Counted from the first letter of the stretch, positions 1 through 6,418 are shown. The stretch is DNA of 17,038 nt from a bacterium (GCA_027040785.1 JALULG010000009.1:1-17038), one strand, 5' to 3'. Made by a program: numbers and translations. The notes: generated from the letters alone by a model not told the origin.

Positions 1-473
1 AAATTTTAAAGGCGGATAAAAAGAGAGATACTTTATTTTTCTTGGTTCGTTATCAAAAAGGAAAACAAGCGGTTAAAGTGGAAATTTCTTTGCGAGGAGA
101 CGAGGATCATTATGAATTAAAAAATTTATTGGGAATTTCCGTATTAACAATGGTTAAAGAAGATATTTTTGCGCATAAATTGGTGGCGGTAACGGAAAGG
201 GTGGCTACCGCCAATAGAGATTTATTTGATATTAATTATTTTTTGGTTAAAATGTGGGACGTTAATAAGGAAATAATCAAAAAGAGAACCGGGAAAAATT
301 TAAAACAGTATTTAAAAGAATTGATTGAATTTATAGATAAAAAAGTTGCTACGAAAAATATTTTAGACGGACTCGGAGAGGTATTGACGGAAAAGCAAAA
401 AGACTGCACCAAAGCGATTTTAAAAAGAGATTTGTTATTTAACTTAAAAAACAGATTGGAGATTTTGAAATAA
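1..473 (+). CDS. AbiEii/AbiGii-type nucleotidyltransferase toxin, 3' part
   Basis: The reading frame is open from the left edge, so the start lies outside the window and about 157 residues of the C-terminal part are seen. The stretch with KLVAVTER followed by RDLFDINYFL matches the conserved 'K-x-x-A...R...RD-x-x-D' segment of the AbiEii (DUF1814) family. These proteins are nucleotidyltransferase-fold toxins of type IV toxin-antitoxin or phage-abortive systems. The N-terminal catalytic motif and any AbiEi antitoxin gene would lie upstream and cannot be checked here. The TAA stop sits inside the T-run of the opposite-strand terminator, so this gene converges with the small minus-strand gene next to it. 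The family call rests on the C-terminal motif only. Confidence 0.7.
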   Translation, partial: ILKADKKRDTLFFLVRYQKGKQAVKVEISLRGDEDHYELKNLLGISVLTMVKEDIFAHKLVAVTERVATANRDLFDINYFLVKMWDVNKEIIKKRTGKNLKQYLKELIEFIDKKVATKNILDGLGEVLTEKQKDCTKAILKRDLLFNLKNRLEILK

Positions 474-635
474 AAAACCGCCACAATCTGTCAGATAACA
501 GATCGTGGCGGGAGAATGGAGATTATTTTTTTTAGCGAGGATAAAAAAGGCTAACCAGAAAAACATGCTAACCACTCCAAAAGTCATACATAAAGGACCG
601 ACATTGCTCCTTCTGGCATAAACACATTTTAACAA
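444..635 (-). pseudogene. C-terminal half of a split two-membrane-segment protein
   Basis: This 63-residue frame holds one hydrophobic segment (LCMTFGVVSMFFWLAFFIL). It aligns with the C-terminal half of the intact 125-residue protein at 4484-4861: VYARRSN-x-GPLC here matches TYIARSDSGALC there. It has no ribosome binding site of its own and is offset by -1 from the frame that starts at 901, so it is best read as the second half of the same gene. The halves would join if the ribosome slipped back one base at the seven-A run at 656-662, giving about 152 residues. Otherwise the gene is broken by loss of one base. Confidence 0.55.
472..511 (-). terminator. Intrinsic terminator of the small minus-strand gene
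   Basis: A 14-bp stem (478-491 with 498-511, one G-T pair, 6-nt loop) is followed on the minus strand by six Ts (472-477). On the plus strand no T-run follows, so it mainly serves the minus-strand unit. Confidence 0.8.
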
Positions 636-901
636 TATCGGTTTTTGAAAGTTTCTTTTTTTGCCAAAGAAATTGTTTTTAGGTGTAGGTAAGGTTTATT
701 TTTTTGGTTAAATAGAGTTTTTCCCTCCTCACTGTTGAGGAGGTTGATTAATTTTTCTTGATCGAGTTGGACTATCTTAGTCTCAGCAGGTTCTTCTTTT
801 GAGGATGGTGAAATTTGTAAGAACATGCACAATGTAATTAATAATAAACTTGATAATACAGCTAAAAATAAATAAAATCTTTTGGCGGTGTTGTGCTTCA
901 T
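629..901 (-). CDS. Small membrane protein, N-terminal half (or short form)
   Basis: The start is supported by an AGGAGG site just upstream on the minus strand. Residues 8-29 form a hydrophobic segment likely to be a membrane anchor or uncleaved signal. The following part (about residues 45-80) resembles the intact 125-residue protein at 4484-4861: LKTISLAKK here, LEKVSLINK there. The frame ends early at TAA (629-631), and the expected C-terminal membrane segment continues in the -1 frame. No family is recognised. The gene is preceded by copy 1 of the repeated leader and followed by its own terminator, so it is a single-gene unit facing the flanking plus-strand genes. It may be a decayed copy or may use frameshifting. 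Confidence 0.55.
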   Translation of the reverse strand: MKHNTAKRFYLFLAVLSSLLLITLCMFLQISPSSKEEPAETKIVQLDQEKLINLLNSEEGKTLFNQKNKPYLHLKTISLAKKETFKNRYC

Positions 902-1042
902 TTTTTCCTCCTATAATTTCCCCGCCAAAGCAGGTTTCTATCAACAACCTCCCCATGAGGTTGTTTTTTCAACGAACATTTCCGAAAAAATAAAATTAAA
1001 AACTTTTCTTTCGGATATTGAATTGTAGAAGAAGAAGTCAAA
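902..1042 (-). repeat. Repeated 5' leader, copy 1
   Basis: This is the most divergent of three copies of a leader placed directly before small minus-strand genes (others at 2905-3121 and 4862-5066). Read on the minus strand it has a TTGAC/TACAAT-containing segment, an imperfect TCCGAAA/TTTCGGA inverted repeat, an AACAACCTC/GAGGTTGTT hairpin, a CCTGC-TTTG-GCGGG hairpin, and AGGAGG before the start codon. In this copy the GAA tract leaves only 8 bases between TTGACT and TACAAT, too few for a normal -35/-10 pair. Similarity ends just after the TTGAC segment, while copies 2 and 3 continue further. Confidence 0.8.
943..969 (+). terminator. Hairpin with plus-strand T-run inside leader copy 1
   Basis: AACAACCTC (943-951) pairs with GAGGTTGTT (957-965), followed by Ts to 969. 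On the plus strand this has the form of an intrinsic terminator that could stop read-through from the AbiEii-like gene. On the minus strand it is an untranslated-leader hairpin. Confidence 0.6.
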
Positions 1043-1053
1043 GGGATGTGATA

Positions 1054-1081
1054 TTGACAAAATAAATATTTTAAGTATAAT
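1054..1081 (+). promoter_or_regulatory. Promoter of the first DUF4143 ATPase
   Basis: TTGACA (1054-1059) and TATAAT (1076-1081) are both full consensus, with a 16-bp spacer. The expected start site is about 28 bases before the ATG at 1116. No clear Shine-Dalgarno sequence precedes that ATG. Confidence 0.8.
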
Positions 1082-1115
1082 TAAAATATAATAATAAATA
1101 AGAAAAGTTTTAATT

Positions 1116-2321
1116 ATGATTAAAAAATATATTAAGAGAGAAAAGTATCTGAAAAAAATAAAACCTTTTATTGATACGGAATTGATTAAGGTGTTAACCG
1201 GTCAAAGGCGGGTGGGTAAATCTTACCTGCTTTTTCAAATAATGGATTTGATAATTAAAAAAAATTCCAATGCCAATGTAATTTATATTAACAAAGAGCA
1301 ATTGAAATTTGATGATATTAAAAATTATCAAGATCTTTGGAAATATATTAAGAAAAACAGTTTAAAGAGCAAAAAAAATTATGTTTTTATAGATGAAATT
1401 CAAGACATCGATCAGTTTGAAAAAACTTTAAGAAGTTTGAATGCGGACAAAAATTATGATATTTATTGCACTGGCAGTAATGCCAAATTGTTGTCGGGTG
1501 AATTGGCGACTTTCTTGTCCGGGCGCTATCTGGAGATCAATGTGCACTCTTTGGATTACCGAGAATTTTTACAATTTCACAAATTGAAAAACAATGAAGA
1601 CGCTTTTGGAAAGTATATTAAGTTCGGAGGGCTTCCTTATTTGCGTCACTTGAAGTTGGAAGAAGAAATTGTTTTTGATTATTTGCAAAACATATATGAT
1701 ACAATTCTCTTAAAAGATGTGGTTAGTCGCTATAACATTAGAAATATTTCTTTTTTGAAAGATTTAAGTCGCTATTTGGCCGATAACATCGGCACATTGG
1801 TGTCAGCGAAAAAAATCAGCGATTTTTTGCTTTCGCAGAAAATAAAAGTTTCTCCGAATATCGTGTTGGATTACTTGTCTTTTCTAGGTGATGCTTTTTT
1901 AATTTATAAAGTGCCGAGAATTGATATTAAAGGGAAGAAGATTTTTGAAATAAATGAAAAATACTATTTTGAAGATTTGGGGCTCCGCAATGCCATAATC
2001 GGTTATCACCAAAGCGACATCAACCAAATTTTAGAAAATTTGGTGCATAAACATTTATTGGGATTGGGCTATGAAGTTTTTGTCGGTAAATTAAAAGAAA
2101 AAGAAATTGATTTTGTAGCGGAGAGAAAAAATGAAAGAATTTATGTTCAAGTCGCTTACAGAATTCATAAAAACAATATCAATAGAGAATTTGAAAATCT
2201 TTTGGAAATTCCGGATAATTATAAAAAAATGGTCGTTTCCGTTGATCCGTATATGGGACACACGACTTATCGGGGCATAGAGCAAGCGCATATCAGAGAT
2301 TTTTTGTTGCGAGATTTATAA
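1116..2321 (+). CDS. AAA-type ATPase with C-terminal DUF4143 domain
   Basis: The N-terminal AAA_14-type ATPase domain has Walker A GQRRVGKS (29-36), Walker B YVFIDE (89-94) and the sensor-like segment CTGSNAKLLSG (118-127). It ends in the FLSGRYLEI turn that is typical of this family. A winged-helix-like stretch follows, then a DUF4143 C-terminus with a restriction-endonuclease-like core: EIDFV, then YVQVA. The usual catalytic Lys of the E-x-K motif is Gln here, a common state in the family. The family is widespread in CPR bacteria and archaea, often several copies per genome; its cellular role is not settled. It has its own consensus promoter and faces a small minus-strand gene. The 401-residue length is normal, so the gene looks intact. 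Confidence 0.9.
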   Translation: MIKKYIKREKYLKKIKPFIDTELIKVLTGQRRVGKSYLLFQIMDLIIKKNSNANVIYINKEQLKFDDIKNYQDLWKYIKKNSLKSKKNYVFIDEIQDIDQFEKTLRSLNADKNYDIYCTGSNAKLLSGELATFLSGRYLEINVHSLDYREFLQFHKLKNNEDAFGKYIKFGGLPYLRHLKLEEEIVFDYLQNIYDTILLKDVVSRYNIRNISFLKDLSRYLADNIGTLVSAKKISDFLLSQKIKVSPNIVLDYLSFLGDAFLIYKVPRIDIKGKKIFEINEKYYFEDLGLRNAIIGYHQSDINQILENLVHKHLLGLGYEVFVGKLKEKEIDFVAERKNERIYVQVAYRIHKNNINREFENLLEIPDNYKKMVVSVDPYMGHTTYRGIEQAHIRDFLLRDL

Positions 2322-2393
2322 TAAACCAAGCAAAATTTTCATTTTTGCAAAAAGGGAATTCTTTAATGATTTAAATGTTTTTATTTTGCAAAT

Positions 2394-2426
2394 AAAAATA
2401 GCGGTTTCGACCAAGTCGAAACCGCT
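2394..2426 (-). terminator. Terminator of the acidic-protein gene
   Basis: A perfect 12-bp stem (2400-2411 with 2415-2426) and 3-nt loop is followed on the minus strand by a T-rich tract interrupted by As. It closes the minus-strand gene at 2443-2904 and may also act against read-through from the ATPase gene. Confidence 0.75.
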
Positions 2427-2442
2427 GTGAAGAGAAGAATTA

Positions 2443-2904
2443 TTAGTCGTCATTATTGGAAAGCAATTGAAGTATCGTCAAGTTGGCGAGTGCTTGGTAA
2501 AACTCCGTTTCCGAACTTGATTTGGATACCGCAAATCGATACCCGGAACGGATACCTGATGCCCGGGAGCTGTCATAGGACCCGAAATGTTTGTTGCAAT
2601 GATAAAATAACAAACACTTCAGTAATTCTCTGGCTTCATTCAGTTCGCCCATAAAGGGCGTCCCATCTTCCGCCTCTTTCAGTTTTTCCGTGACGGCTTC
2701 CAAAACCGTCCAGAGAATTTTTTGGTTGTCAGTTAGCGTACCGACAACCGTTTCCCACGATTGCGGATCAATTTCCGGCGCCGGCGCCGGGTTGGCGGGA
2801 TCAATCTGATCCCAATCAATCACATCGTCGAGATAATCGGCAATTTCGGTCAGGGCATCCAAAAAAAGTTTTTTTCCGGTCGGTACTGCATTTTTCTTTT
2901 CCAT
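2443..2904 (-). CDS. Acidic hypothetical protein, 153 residues
   Basis: An AAAGGAGG site directly before the ATG and copy 2 of the repeated leader support the start. The protein is rich in Asp and Glu. It has an N-terminal helical part (FLDALTEIADYLDDVIDWD, about 14-32), a Pro/Ala linker (PANPAPAPEIDP, about 37-48), and a longer helical part with two Cys-His-type residues near LLFYHCNKHF (about 98-107). There is no signal peptide or membrane segment, so it is probably cytoplasmic. I recognise no family. Its base composition is richer in G and C than its neighbours, which hints at a different origin from the leader in front of it. It forms a single-gene unit with its own terminator. Confidence 0.7.
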   Translation of the reverse strand: MEKKNAVPTGKKLFLDALTEIADYLDDVIDWDQIDPANPAPAPEIDPQSWETVVGTLTDNQKILWTVLEAVTEKLKEAEDGTPFMGELNEARELLKCLLFYHCNKHFGSYDSSRASGIRSGYRFAVSKSSSETEFYQALANLTILQLLSNNDD

Positions 2905-3121
2905 TTTTTTCCTCCTTTAGAAAAAAATAATATTTCCCCGCCAAAGCGGGCTTCTATCAACAACCTCCCCATGAGGTTGTTTTTTCAACGAACATTTCCA
3001 AAAGAAATTTCACAATTAAAAATCTTTCTTTCGGATATTGTATTGTAGCAGAAGAAGAAGAAGTCAAGAGGCGGGTATTAATTCACCCAAAACAATGTTG
3101 AAAATGTTTTTTATTATAAAA
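2905..3121 (-). repeat. Repeated 5' leader, copy 2
   Basis: This copy is nearly identical to copy 3 (4862-5066) over about 200 bases. The minus strand shows TTGACT, a TTC-triplet tract, extended -10-like TGCTACAAT, an inverted repeat TCCGAAAGAAA/TTTCTTTTGGA (one mismatch), the AACAACCTC hairpin, a CCCGC-TTTG-GCGGG hairpin and AAAGGAGG. Compared with the other copies, a short A-rich insertion separates the last hairpin from the ribosome binding site. Confidence 0.85.
2959..2985 (+). terminator. Hairpin with plus-strand T-run inside leader copy 2
   Basis: AACAACCTC (2959-2967) pairs with GAGGTTGTT (2973-2981), followed by Ts to 2985. It could shield the second ATPase promoter from upstream plus-strand transcription. 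Confidence 0.6.
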
Positions 3122-3192
3122 GACCTCTTAAGAAGGTTACTTTTTAAAAATCCTCAAAATCACTTTATTTCAAGGATTGCTACTCCTTAAAA

Positions 3193-3221
3193 TTGACTTA
3201 TTTTAAAGAATATGTTATTAT
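3193..3221 (+). promoter_or_regulatory. Promoter of the second DUF4143 ATPase
   Basis: TTGACT (3193-3198), a 17-bp spacer and TATTAT (3216-3221) preceded by TG make an extended -10 promoter about 34 bases before the ATG. A short TCTTAAGA-centred palindrome lies upstream at about 3122-3137. Confidence 0.7.
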
Positions 3222-3254
3222 AAAGTTGTTAGTTAATATAAATTTATCAAAAAT

Positions 3255-4418
3255 ATGTCTTTACAAATTCAAAAGCAAATTAAATATTTTAATCGTTTTT
3301 ATGATTTAAATTCTATCCTTAGACCACGAAAAGCGATTGTATTATACGGTCCGCGACAAACCGGAAAAACCACTTTATTGCAAGCGCTGATTAAAAAAAC
3401 AAAGTTGAGAACTTTTCAAAGCACAGGAGATGATATGAAAATGAAAGAATTGTTTAGCGTTCCCGATTTTGATGGCTTAATTAATTTTGCCAAAAACTAT
3501 GAATTGATAGTTATTGATGAAGCGCAAAATATTCCCAATATCGGACTCGGTTTAAAAATTATAATTGACCATGTGGAGAATATTAAAATTGTGGTTACCG
3601 GTTCGGCCTCTTTTGAATTGGCCGGTCAAGTGGGAGAGCCGTTAGTTGGTAGAAAGTTTACTTATATTCTTTTTCCGCTGTCCGTTTTGGAGTTATCCAA
3701 ATACTATACGCCGTATCAATTGCAAAATGAATTATTGGAAGAATTGTTGCTTTTTGGTTCTTATCCGGAAGTTTTGACCGCTCAAACTAGAGAAGAAAAA
3801 AGAGAAATACTGAAAGAAATAGCAGACTCTTACTTATTAAAAGATGTTTTGGCTTTGGAAAAAGTAAAAAGTCCCAAAATTTTGAAAAATTTATTGCAAC
3901 TTTTGGCCTGGCAAATTGGCAGTGAAGTGTCTTTAACGGAACTGAGCAACAGTTTGGATATTGACTATAAAACAGTCGCCCGTTATTTGGATTTATTGGA
4001 AAAAACTTTTGTTATTGTCAGTGTTCGTGGTTTCAGTCGCAATTTAAGAAAAGAAATAAACAAAAAAAATAAATATTTTTTTGTGGATGTCGGTATTAGA
4101 AACGCGATTATAGAAAATTTCAATGCTATTGATTTGCGTAATGACATTGGGCAATTATGGGAGAATTTTGTTTTTTTGGAACGAATGAAAACGCGGACCT
4201 ATAAACAAATATACGCCAACCAATATTTTTGGCGGACTTGGGATCAAAAAGAAGTGGATTTAATAGAAGAACGTGACGGAAAATTATACGGTTATGAAAT
4301 AAAATGGAATACCCGTAAAAAAATCAAACTACCCAAACTGTGGCTCAACACCTATCCGGAAGCGGAATTGAAAGTTATCACTCCGGAAAATTATTTGGAT
4401 TTTGTAGAAGTGGAATAA
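3255..4418 (+). CDS. AAA-type ATPase with C-terminal DUF4143 domain (second copy)
   Basis: Walker A GPRQTGKT is at residues 32-39, Walker B LIVIDE at 84-89 and the sensor segment VTGSASFEL near 114-122, followed by a winged-helix-like part (about 200-250). The C-terminal DUF4143 core keeps a full endonuclease-like signature: EVDLI, then YEIKW, unlike the first ATPase where the Lys is replaced. The two proteins are only distantly similar, so they are separate family members and not a recent duplication. The gene has its own promoter and no obvious Shine-Dalgarno site, and converges with the small minus-strand membrane-protein gene. The biological role is unknown. Confidence 0.9.
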   Translation: MSLQIQKQIKYFNRFYDLNSILRPRKAIVLYGPRQTGKTTLLQALIKKTKLRTFQSTGDDMKMKELFSVPDFDGLINFAKNYELIVIDEAQNIPNIGLGLKIIIDHVENIKIVVTGSASFELAGQVGEPLVGRKFTYILFPLSVLELSKYYTPYQLQNELLEELLLFGSYPEVLTAQTREEKREILKEIADSYLLKDVLALEKVKSPKILKNLLQLLAWQIGSEVSLTELSNSLDIDYKTVARYLDLLEKTFVIVSVRGFSRNLRKEINKKNKYFFVDVGIRNAIIENFNAIDLRNDIGQLWENFVFLERMKTRTYKQIYANQYFWRTWDQKEVDLIEERDGKLYGYEIKWNTRKKIKLPKLWLNTYPEAELKVITPENYLDFVEVE

Positions 4419-4469
4419 AAAACCACGGCGTTGTCAGATGATAGTTTATCAAACGACAACAGCCGTGGT
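4415..4469 (-). terminator. Terminator of the 125-residue membrane-protein gene
   Basis: ACCACGGC-GTTGTC (4422-4435) pairs with GACAAC-AGCCGTGGT (4455-4469) with one bulged base and a 19-nt loop. The minus strand continues into a T-run at 4416-4421. The hairpin follows the ATPase stop directly, so it probably works in both directions. Confidence 0.75.
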
Positions 4470-4483
4470 CTTTAAGTATTTAC

Positions 4484-4861
4484 TTAGTGTCGTAATAACA
4501 GTAAAAACAACAACAGAAAAGTTATTGCAGCTGTTCCAAAAAGAAAACATAAAGCGCCTGAATCGGATCTTGCGATATATGTCAGTTTTACTGACATGTT
4601 TTTGTTTATTAAAGACACTTTTTCAAGATGCCAATAACCACCTCTTTTCTCTTTTCTAGGAATTTTTAGTTTTCCAAAATATACTTTATTACTATCATTA
4701 CTAAGTAGTTCGTTTATTTCGTTTATGTCGGCTTCCGGTTGCCGAATGATTATCATTGGCTCCCCCGGCAACTCAATTTTCTTCCACTTTAAATAATTCA
4801 TAAAAGAAAATGCGCTGAAAAGTATACAACAACCCAAGAAAATCATAGCTACTTTTTTCAT
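4484..4861 (-). CDS. Small two-membrane-segment protein, 125 residues
   Basis: The start is supported by AGGAGG at normal spacing. A hydrophobic segment at about residues 3-23 and another at about 101-122 flank a polar middle domain of some 75 residues, likely exposed on one side of the membrane. A charged tail (LLRH) ends the protein. The middle and C-terminus resemble the split gene at 444-901, so this is the intact paralogue. No known family is recognised. It is preceded by copy 3 of the repeated leader and followed by its own terminator. Confidence 0.7.
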   Translation of the reverse strand: MKKVAMIFLGCCILFSAFSFMNYLKWKKIELPGEPMIIIRQPEADINEINELLSNDSNKVYFGKLKIPRKEKRGGYWHLEKVSLINKNMSVKLTYIARSDSGALCFLFGTAAITFLLLFLLLLRH

Positions 4862-5066
4862 TTTTTCCTCCTATAAATTCCCCGTCAAAGCGGGTTTCTA
4901 TCAACAACCTCCCTATGAGGTTGTTTTTTTAACGAACATTTCCGAAAGAAATTTCACAATTAAAAATCTTTCTTTCGGATATTGTATTGTAGCAAAAAAA
5001 AGAAGAAGTCAAGAGGCGGGTATTAATTCACTCAAAACAATGTTGAAAATGTTTTTTATTATAAAA
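4862..5066 (-). repeat. Repeated 5' leader, copy 3
   Basis: This copy has the perfect form of the inverted repeat: TCCGAAAGAAA at 4941-4951 and TTTCTTTCGGA at 4969-4979. On the minus strand the order is TTGACT, 15 bases of T-rich spacer, TGCTACAAT, the inverted repeat, the GAGGTTGTT hairpin, a CCCG/CGGG hairpin and AGGAGG. The spacer has eight As and two GAA triplets on the plus strand where copy 2 has GAA triplets only. Confidence 0.85.
4903..4930 (+). terminator. Hairpin with plus-strand T-run inside leader copy 3
   Basis: AACAACCTC (4903-4911) pairs with GAGGTTGTT (4917-4925), followed by five Ts. The loop differs from the other copies (CCTAT versus CCCAT), while the stem is unchanged. 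Confidence 0.6.
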
Positions 5067-5109
5067 TAATTTCTTCGTATCTAATGATAAATCCAAAGTT
5101 ATCCACAGA

Positions 5110-5155
5110 TTTACTTAGTGTGCTCTTGACACGATTTAAAAAGTATGCTAAGTTT
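5110..5155 (+). promoter_or_regulatory. Operon A promoter with overlapping upstream operator
   Basis: TTGACA (5126-5131), a 17-bp spacer and TAAGTT (5149-5154) preceded by TG form an extended promoter. All 46 bases from 5110 to 5155 are repeated identically at 10020-10065 before pncB. An AGTGT-N7-ACACG palindrome (5117-5133) covers the -35, a position suited to repression. Confidence 0.8.
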
Positions 5156-5165
5156 TTAATATAAA

Positions 5166-5187
5166 TAAGTGTAATATATACACTAAT
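5166..5187. promoter_or_regulatory. Operon A downstream operator palindrome
   Basis: AGTGT-AATATAT-ACACT (5168-5184) lies just past the expected start site, with flanking bases extending the symmetry. Its centre (5176) is 51 bp from that of the upstream operator (5125). The same 5-7-5 geometry occurs before pncB. Confidence 0.7.
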
Positions 5188-5189
5188 TA

Positions 5190-5381
5190 AACAATTTTTT
5201 AAAAGCACTTAAAAACTTATTGAAACACGACAAATTGAGGAAGGCTTTCTCGAGATCCTTTCTCTTGGCTTATTGCGTTAGTCGTGTTTCACAATATCCC
5301 AAGAAAGGATTTTGAAAAAGTCTTGCTCAATCGGCAAGACTTTTTTGTTCTTTACAAAAGTTAAACATAAAGGAGATTAAA
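5190..5381 (+). ncRNA. Structured leader RNA with terminator (attenuator or riboswitch candidate)
   Basis: The operon A transcript has a leader of about 200 nt. A perfect 11-bp stem (5221-5231 with 5281-5291) encloses a second hairpin: GAGGAAGG at 5237-5244 with CCTTTCTC at 5257-5264. Downstream, AGAAAGGAT (5302-5310) is perfectly complementary to ATCCTTTCT (5255-5263), so it can compete with the inner hairpin. The intrinsic terminator at 5315-5346 follows at once, then the first gene. This layout (closed domain, switching strand, terminator) is that of a transcription attenuator. I do not recognise a known riboswitch class. Confidence 0.55.
5315..5346 (+). terminator. Intrinsic terminator in the operon A leader
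   Basis: GTCTTGC (5320-5326) pairs with GCAAGAC (5334-5340), extended by A5/T-run pairing, and is followed by six Ts. It lies 36 bases before the first start codon of the operon, so read-through must be controlled or partial. Confidence 0.85.
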
Positions 5382-5522
5382 ATGGGCAAAGTGATTGTAG
5401 TTGATTTTAGTAAGCGAGGCAAAGATCTTTTTTATCTTAAACGACAGAGAAAGGAGGAAAAGAAATGGCAACGGCGTGAAACAAGAATAAACGAATTGCT
5501 GGAAAAGTTTAACACCAAATGA
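5382..5522 (+). CDS. Small basic protein, 46 residues
   Basis: An AAAGGAG site stands 6-7 bases before the ATG, and the stop TGA overlaps the upstream end of the pncA ribosome binding region 12 bases before the pncA start. It begins MGKVIVVDFSKRG and continues as a strongly basic, probably helical stretch rich in Lys, Arg and Glu (residues 19-44). I recognise no family. Possible roles are a small regulator or nucleic-acid binder, or a coding leader that couples translation to pncA. Its position as first gene after the attenuator-like leader, with a good ribosome binding site, supports it being real. Confidence 0.6.
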   Translation: MGKVIVVDFSKRGKDLFYLKRQRKEEKKWQRRETRINELLEKFNTK

Positions 5523-5534
5523 AAGGAGAAAAAA

Positions 5535-6401
5535 ATGAACGTTCATCTTTTGATTATTGATCCGCAAAATGATTTTATGGATATTTTGGCCAAAGAGGGC
5601 GATCCGATCGGCATGGAATTGCCGGACGGCACAAAGTTTCGTTCCACTCTACCGGTTCCCGGCGCAGTGGAAGATATGAAACGAGTAGCGCAACTTATTG
5701 ACAGGGTTGGGCACAAATTGGCGGATATTCACGTTACTATGGATAGCCATCGTTTACTGGACGTGGCTCATCCGGTTTGGTGGGTAAACGAGAACAATGA
5801 AAATCCAAATCCTTTTACCATCATCACTGTTGATGACATTGAAAACGGCATCTGGAAACCGCGCAATCCGAATTTTTACCAAAGAACTTTGGATTATGCC
5901 AAAGAGCTGGAAGCCGGTGGCAAGTACCCACTTTGCATTTGGCCCCCTCACTGCCTAATCGGCACTTGGGGGCATAATGTGCAGAAAGATCTGAACGACG
6001 CTTTGCAAAAGTGGTCCGGTAAAGAGTTTGCCACGGTGGATTATGTGACCAAAGGTTCCAATCCTTTTACCGAACATTACGGCGCCTTGATGGCGGAAGT
6101 TCCGGATCCCAATGATCCGGACACTGCTCTAAATACCGATTTTTTGGAAATACTGGCTGAAGCCGACATTGTGGCTATTGCCGGTGAAGCCCTTAGCCAC
6201 TGCGTTAAAGAAACGGTCCAACAAATTGCCGACAATATCGGCGATGAGCACATCAAAAAATTTCATATTTTGGTTGATTGTTGCTCTCCCGTGCCGGCAG
6301 TGCCCAGTGGTCCCGACTTTCCGCAAATTGCCCAAGATTGGCTTAAAGAAATGGAAAGAAAAGGAATGACTTTGGTTAACTCTGCTGATTTTCTGGTATA
6401 A
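5535..6401 (+). CDS. pncA: Nicotinamidase
   Basis: It hydrolyses nicotinamide to nicotinate and ammonia, the first step of NAD salvage. The isochorismatase-like fold shows the catalytic triad Asp9 (in IIDPQNDF), Lys173 (in VTKG) and Cys223 (in GEALSHCVKET). Metal ligands are D70-S-H72, probably H79, and H139 in the hallmark WPPHCLIGTWG segment. At 288 residues it is longer than the common 180-220; the extra length is mainly at residues 80-130 and in the C-terminal half. AAAGGAG precedes the ATG at good spacing. It is the second gene of operon A, and its partners pncB and nadE lie in operon B under an identical promoter. A related cysteine hydrolase is possible but the motifs and context favour PncA. 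Confidence 0.88.
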   Translation: MNVHLLIIDPQNDFMDILAKEGDPIGMELPDGTKFRSTLPVPGAVEDMKRVAQLIDRVGHKLADIHVTMDSHRLLDVAHPVWWVNENNENPNPFTIITVDDIENGIWKPRNPNFYQRTLDYAKELEAGGKYPLCIWPPHCLIGTWGHNVQKDLNDALQKWSGKEFATVDYVTKGSNPFTEHYGALMAEVPDPNDPDTALNTDFLEILAEADIVAIAGEALSHCVKETVQQIADNIGDEHIKKFHILVDCCSPVPAVPSGPDFPQIAQDWLKEMERKGMTLVNSADFLV

Positions 6402-6418
6402 AAAGAAAGGAGGATACA

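Noticed and set aside
2427..2654. Plus-strand open frame opposite the acidic-protein gene.
   Set aside because: It is a shadow of the gene with a good ribosome binding site on the other strand; its start lies at the terminator of that gene.
4477..4492. TTTACTTAGTGTCG resembles the left end of the shared NAD promoter.
   Set aside because: It lies at the 3' end of the minus-strand membrane-protein gene, spans its stop codon, and has neither a partner half-site nor a -35/-10 pair.
5313..5381. Possible TTG-started leader peptide of 22 residues across the operon A terminator.
   Set aside because: The AAAGGA upstream is too close to the TTG for normal initiation, and most of the frame is dictated by the terminator stem.
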